Of a DNA stretch of 16,211 nt, positions 13,199 through 16,211 are shown piece after piece. The stretch comes from Cyanobacteria bacterium UBA5018 (GTDB lineage: Bacteria > Cyanobacteriota > Cyanobacteriia > PCC-6307 > Cyanobiaceae), in assembly GCA_002396505.1 (NCBI GenBank), contig DGYA01000079.1:1-16211 (forward strand), in the 5' to 3' direction. The number at the start of each line of letters is the position of its first letter. The first letter of the stretch is position 1. A program made the translations under genes and the position numbers. The notes under the pieces are model-generated. The model was given only the letters and a program-made list of their open reading frames with translations, was not told the origin of the DNA and searched no databases.

Positions 13199-14104
13199 TC
13201 AGCTGCCGACGCGGCCGCTGCTGGGGGAGCTGGGGCTGGCTTGGGCCCGCATCGGCAGTCGGCCGGCCCGAAAGGCGCTGCGGCCGGCCTCGGTGGCCAG
13301 GGCCATCGCCCTGGCCATGGCGGCGGGGTCCCCGGACAGGGCGATGGCGCTGTTGATCAGCAGAGCATCGGCTCCCATCTCCATCGCCTGGGCGGCCTCG
13401 CTGGGCACGCCAATGCCGGCATCCACCACCACCGGCACCCGGGCGCTCTCGATGATCAGGGCGATATTGGCGGCGTTGCGGATGCCCTGCCCGGAACCGA
13501 TGGGCGAACCCAGCGGCATCACCGTGGCACAGCCGGCCTCCTCCAGGCGCTTGGCCAGCAGCGGATCGGCATTGATGTAAGGCAGCACGGTGAAGCCCTC
13601 TCGCACCAGTTGTTCGGCGGCCTGCAGGGTGCCAATCGGATCGGGCAGCAGGTGCCGGCTGTCGGGGATCACCTCCAGCTTCACGAAGTTGTTGTCCTCC
13701 TGGCCCGCCAATTTCGCCAGTTCGCGCCCCAGGCGCGCCACTCGAATCGCCTCCTCCGCAGTGGCGCAACCGGCCGTGTTGGGCAGCATCCAAATCCGCT
13801 GCCAGTCGATCGCCTGCATCAGTCCCAGGTGGCCGGCGGCCTGGCTCTGCACGCGGCGCACAGCCACGGTGACGATGTCGCAACCGCTGGCGACCAGGCT
13901 GGCCGCCATCAGCTCCATGCTCGGGTATTTGCCGCTGCCGGTCATCAGCCGGCTGGCAAAGCGGCGCCCCCCGATCGTCAGGGCATCATCTAGTGAGTCT
14001 CCCGATGAGTCTAGCGAGTCCCCTGAGGGGGCCCCTGGCGACTCGCCGGTGGACTCGCCGGATCCGGGCTGTGGCGCTGCTGGAACAGTCGTTGGATCGG
14101 CCAC
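13199..14104 (-). CDS. thiG: thiazole synthase ThiG
   Basis: ThiG builds the thiazole phosphate of thiamin from deoxyxylulose 5-phosphate, dehydroglycine and ThiS thiocarboxylate. The (beta/alpha)8 barrel runs from about residue 41 (ALTIGGRRFASRLMTGSGKY) to the end. K142 (FVKLEVIPD) is the Schiff-base lysine, and VVVDAGIGVPSEAAQAMEMG is the phosphate-binding end. At 301 residues it is longer than most ThiG (about 255-270), because of a 40-residue Ser/Gly/Asp/Pro leader with internal repeats such as GDSLDSSGDSLDD. No in-frame start exists between GTG 14104 and the conserved core that would remove the leader. It is divergent from a secreted protein, with only 51 bases between starts. Confidence 0.95.
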   Translation of the reverse strand: MADPTTVPAAPQPGSGESTGESPGAPSGDSLDSSGDSLDDALTIGGRRFASRLMTGSGKYPSMELMAASLVASGCDIVTVAVRRVQSQAAGHLGLMQAIDWQRIWMLPNTAGCATAEEAIRVARLGRELAKLAGQEDNNFVKLEVIPDSRHLLPDPIGTLQAAEQLVREGFTVLPYINADPLLAKRLEEAGCATVMPLGSPIGSGQGIRNAANIALIIESARVPVVVDAGIGVPSEAAQAMEMGADALLINSAIALSGDPAAMARAMALATEAGRSAFRAGRLPMRAQASPSSPSSGRVGS

Positions 14105-14155
14105 GGCGCCTGGAAGGGAACGGTCCTAGCCTCCCATCAGCCCTAACCACCTGTC

Positions 14156-14788
14156 GTGTACCGCGCTCTCCTGCTAGCCGTCGCTGCCTTGCTAGCCCCC
14201 GCCCCTTGGCTGGCCTCCGCCTCCATCGCCGCCCCGGCCATGCCGGTACCCGCCGCCAAAGCCATGCCGTCCCCCGCCTACGTGCCGTTCAAGGCGCCTA
14301 AGCCCGCCAGCATCGGTGAGCTGAACCAGGCCACTGGCAGCCAGTCCACTGCTGTGCAGACCTTCGATACCGCCGGCCGCGCCCAGGTAATCGCCCGCGA
14401 ACTGCCCCGCGTCTGGAACGGCAGCTACCAGGGCTTCGCCAGCGGCGCGGCGGTACCGGTGCAGTTGAAGCTCAGCGGCGCCAGGGCCATCGGCCAGGTG
14501 GTGGAGCTGCGCGGCGACATCAGCATTGAGGGGGTGCGTTCACCGGTACAGGGCACCATCAGCGCCGAGTCCGACCAGCTGGATCTATTGGTGTTGGGCA
14601 ACCAGCTGGGCGGCGGTCTCCAGCCAGGCGGATCTTTTCAAGGCCTGCAGGGGCTGGAGCTGAGCGGCTGGAACGCAAACCGGCTTACCGAAATGGGCGG
14701 TCGGCTATCCCTGAGCCCAGCGGGCAGTGGAGCTGCGGCAGCGTCCAAAAAAAGCGGCCGCCCCCAGCCGATTCCCGGTATGTGGTGA
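14156..14788 (+). CDS. unrecognised secreted protein
   Basis: I cannot name a family for this 210-residue product. Residues 1-26 are a signal peptide (YRALLLAVAALLAPAP core, cleavage near ASIAA). A Pro/Ala-rich linker follows to about residue 50. The mature domain, about 75-188, is mostly predicted beta strand with alternating hydrophobics (PRVWNGSYQGFASG, VPVQLKLSGARAIGQVVELRGDISIEG, GTISAESDQLDLLVLG), and ends GLELSGWNANRLTEMGGRLSLSP. The tail is Ala/Lys/Pro-rich. It should act in the periplasm or at the surface. The start is GTG at 14156, needed for a complete signal peptide; the next in-frame Met is residue 29, past it. It is divergent from thiG. Confidence 0.72.
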   Translation: MYRALLLAVAALLAPAPWLASASIAAPAMPVPAAKAMPSPAYVPFKAPKPASIGELNQATGSQSTAVQTFDTAGRAQVIARELPRVWNGSYQGFASGAAVPVQLKLSGARAIGQVVELRGDISIEGVRSPVQGTISAESDQLDLLVLGNQLGGGLQPGGSFQGLQGLELSGWNANRLTEMGGRLSLSPAGSGAAAASKKSGRPQPIPGMW

Positions 14789-14806
14789 GCAACCAGAGGC
14801 GTTTAA

Positions 14807-14857
14807 TTAGCAAGAGCCAAGCATTAGCAAGAGCCAAGCATTAGCAAGAGCCAAGCA
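14807..14857. repeat. 17-bp tandem repeat, three exact copies
   Basis: The unit TTAGCAAGAGCCAAGCA is found at 14807-14823, 14824-14840 and 14841-14857 with no mismatch. One base later the 110-bp dispersed element begins. Confidence 0.95.
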
Positions 14858-14858
14858 A

Positions 14859-14968
14859 GGGTGCCTCGAAAATTGCCCATTCCGCTCGCAACAGCGAGGG
14901 GCATGCCAGTTGCTGCAACGCTTCTCGCGGCGCGGCATCTAAACATCTTGGCATTTTTAGAGGTGCCC
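14859..14968 (-). mobile_element. 110-bp dispersed element, copy 2 (MITE-like)
   Basis: Same element as 5468-5577, opposite orientation and the same 110-bp length. Its ends form 19-bp imperfect terminal inverted repeats: GGGTGCCTCGAAAATTGCC from 14859, and GGGCACCTCTAAAAATGCC read inward from 14968, 15 of 19 equal. The internal hairpin stem CTCGC/GCGAG is kept while its loop differs from copy 1 (TGTT against TCAT). Read on the minus strand, the frame KMPRCLDAAPREALQQLA is open and aligns with SKIPISIDAAPREALRRLA in copy 1. No clear flanking duplication is seen (GCAA left, TAAT right). A non-autonomous transposable element is the best guess. Confidence 0.6.
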
Positions 14969-15374
14969 TAATGCTGGAACCCAGCCAAGCGACTGGCCAG
15001 CTCAGGAACTTCTGGAAAACCAAGCCAGGGCCAATTGAGCCCTGATGCCGCAAAGATTCACGGGTGACAGGATCGCCGAATGGCGGTTATACCGAGTCTC
15101 CCTACCCCTTGGCTACTGGTAACGCCACATGCGAGAGCAGGATGTCAGCCAAAAATGAATTATGGGTGACTTATCTAAACACCCTTGGCAGCAATGACAG
15201 CCATTAATCCCCTGGCCTAAAGCAGCCAAACATCAACCTGCAGGCGCCAACCAGGGGAATGAATACCCAGTAAAAAGCAAGAAATGCTTACCCACTAAGA
15301 GCAGATAAACACCAATCCAGGCTCAGAGCTGCCACCTGTCAAGCAATTTCTATCAGCAAAAGGCCAAGCAGACC
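14969..15374. other. gene-free spacer with a long inverted repeat
   Basis: No gene is supported on either strand. TCCCCTGG (15208-15215) and CCAGGGGA (15251-15258) form a perfect 8-bp outer stem around a second possible pairing, GCAG/CTGC. A smaller CGCC-GAAT-GGCG stem lies at about 15075. The rest shows no pattern I can interpret. Confidence 0.45.
15272..15289 (-). terminator. weak terminator-like hairpin with T-run
   Basis: On the minus strand: AAGCA, a short loop, TGCTT, then a run of T, about 85 bases past the stop of the TPR gene. The stem is short and AT-rich, so it may only weakly end the rplT-TPR transcript. Confidence 0.3.
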
Positions 15375-15920
15375 TCAGGCCACATTCCGAGCCCCTGCCT
15401 TGCGCTCAAGCAATTTTAATCGTTTTTGAGCCGTTTTATTATTGGCATCCAAGCCGAGTACCGTTTGATATGCGGCTTCCGCTTCGTCAAACTTTTGCTG
15501 TTTTTCCAGCGCAAAGGCCAAGTTATTAAGGGCTACCGGGTAATCCGGCTTATCCGCCAGGGCTTGGCGGTAATGGCGAATGGCGGTCTTGTAGTTGTTC
15601 TTAGCCGCCAAAGCAAAGCCAAGGGCGTTCTGGATCAGAGCCCTGGCCTCTGATGGTTCGCCATCGGCATCAGCCCGCTTGGCGGCGAGCTTGAGGCTGT
15701 CCAGTGCCTGGTCGTACAGGCGTTTACGCAGCTGTACGGAAGCCAATTCATAGAGCTGGGAGGCTTGGGCGGAGGCCGTGTTGGCACTCTCGCCCTCTAG
15801 CCGCGCCAGGGTGACTTCATCGCCGCGCACCCGCCAGATCTGGCGGGCGACGACCACGGCCGCGCCCCCCAGCAGCACGATTAGACCGATCAGATAGGCC
15901 TGGGGGAGAAGAGAATCCAT
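15375..15920 (-). CDS. Ycf37-like membrane-anchored TPR protein
   Basis: The product is 181 residues. Residues 8-25 form an N-terminal membrane helix (AYLIGLIVLLGGAAVVVA), then a short linker and about three tetratricopeptide repeats: residues 53-86 (QLYELASVQLRKRLYDQALDSLKLAA), about 92-126 (NALGFALAAKNNYKTAIRHYRQAL) and 127-160 (ALNNLAFALEKQQKFDEAEAAYQTVL). Size and layout match Ycf37, a thylakoid protein that helps assemble or stabilise photosystem I. The TPR repeats alone do not prove this, so the role is inference. ATG at 15920 is preceded by TTAGG. rplT ends about 50 bases upstream on the same strand, so the two are probably cotranscribed. Confidence 0.7.
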   Translation of the reverse strand: MDSLLPQAYLIGLIVLLGGAAVVVARQIWRVRGDEVTLARLEGESANTASAQASQLYELASVQLRKRLYDQALDSLKLAAKRADADGEPSEARALIQNALGFALAAKNNYKTAIRHYRQALADKPDYPVALNNLAFALEKQQKFDEAEAAYQTVLGLDANNKTAQKRLKLLERKAGARNVA

Positions 15921-15969
15921 TGAGACCTAACTATGCACCGACCTGAACAATCGTTGAGTGGGGCTCTAC

Positions 15970-16211
15970 TCAGCCCTGGGCGGCGCCCACCACGTTGGTA
16001 AAGCAGGCCGGATCCACTACCGCCAATTGGGCCAGCATCTTGCGATTCAGGCGCACGTCGGCCTTCTTGAGGCCACCGATCAAGCGGCTATAGCTGAGTC
16101 CGTTGATACGGGCCGCCGCATTGATGCGGGCGATCCAGAGGCGACGGAAATCGCGCTTGCGGCGGCGGCGATCGCGGTATGCATTACAGAGCGCCTTCAT
16201 CACCCGCTGGT
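15970..16211 (-). CDS. rplT: 50S ribosomal protein L20, 5' part outside window
   Basis: The frame covers the last 80 or so codons of L20, a 23S rRNA-binding protein needed early in large-subunit assembly. RVMKALCNAYRDRRRRKRDFRRLWIARIN and SYSRLIGGLKKADVRLNRKMLAQLAV are diagnostic, and the normal C terminus VVGAAQG is present. The methionine at 16203 is internal: the preceding bases still encode the expected Gln-Arg-Val, so the gene continues beyond the right edge and its start is not visible. In most bacteria rpmI lies just upstream of rplT. A HIP1 octamer (16168-16175) sits in the gene. Confidence 0.97.
   Translation of the reverse strand, partial: QRVMKALCNAYRDRRRRKRDFRRLWIARINAAARINGLSYSRLIGGLKKADVRLNRKMLAQLAVVDPACFTNVVGAAQG

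Noticed and set aside
14841..15053. 70-codon minus-strand frame
   Set aside because: About half of it is the 110-bp dispersed element and part of a tandem repeat; the rest has no gene-like features.
14989..15374. Possible riboswitch in the long spacer
   Set aside because: No cobalamin or TPP box sequences are present, and it does not lead into a gene on either strand.
1..16211. CRISPR array
   Set aside because: The tandem repeats have no unique spacers between units.

Overview
The window looks like chromosomal DNA of a freshwater or brackish picocyanobacterium of the Synechococcus/Cyanobium type. That reading rests on gene content: UDP-sulfoquinovose synthase beside sulfoquinovosyltransferase, a small Psb34-like photosystem II assembly protein, a Ycf37-like TPR protein beside ribosomal protein L20, anaerobic-type CbiD, and a photorespiratory-type class V aminotransferase. 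High G+C and several HIP1 octamers (GCGATCGC near 2588, 7818, 11647 and 16168) agree. The genus assignment is inference.

Layout. 1-381: gene-poor, with a small cluster of DnaA-box-like sites followed by AT-rich DNA. 382-1728: accessory stretch with a secreted LprI-like protein (-), an excisionase-fold antitoxin (+), a decayed PIN toxin (+) and tRNA-Gly(CCC) (-). 1897-4301: divergent class V aminotransferase (-) and cbiD (+). 4302-5728: mostly non-coding, with one secreted L,D-transpeptidase-like gene (-), a 15-bp tandem repeat and copy 1 of a 110-bp dispersed element. 5729-10264: a plus-strand run of guaA, two unrecognised small proteins and mrdA (PBP2). 10398-14104: a minus-strand run of thiG, psb34, sqdB and sqdX. 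14156-14788: an unknown secreted protein (+). 14789-15374: gene-free, with a 17-bp tandem repeat abutting copy 2 of the 110-bp element. 15375-16211: ycf37-like and the 3' part of rplT (-).

How the genes fit together. sqdB and sqdX form a two-gene unit for the thylakoid sulfolipid SQDG. psb34 and the ycf37-like gene encode photosystem assembly factors. thiG (thiamin), cbiD (corrinoid), guaA (GMP) and the aminotransferase (glyoxylate/serine) are housekeeping metabolism. mrdA makes peptidoglycan.

The most unusual signal is the pair of 110-bp elements at 5468-5577 and 14859-14968, in opposite orientation. A 71-bp core aligns without gaps at 62/71 identity. Copy 2 has 19-bp imperfect terminal inverted repeats, copy 1 is flanked by ATAA on both sides, and one reading frame is open through both copies. 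This looks like a MITE-type or otherwise mobile element not explained by any gene here. A second theme is the number of short tandem repeats in spacers, three of which begin at or overlap a stop codon.
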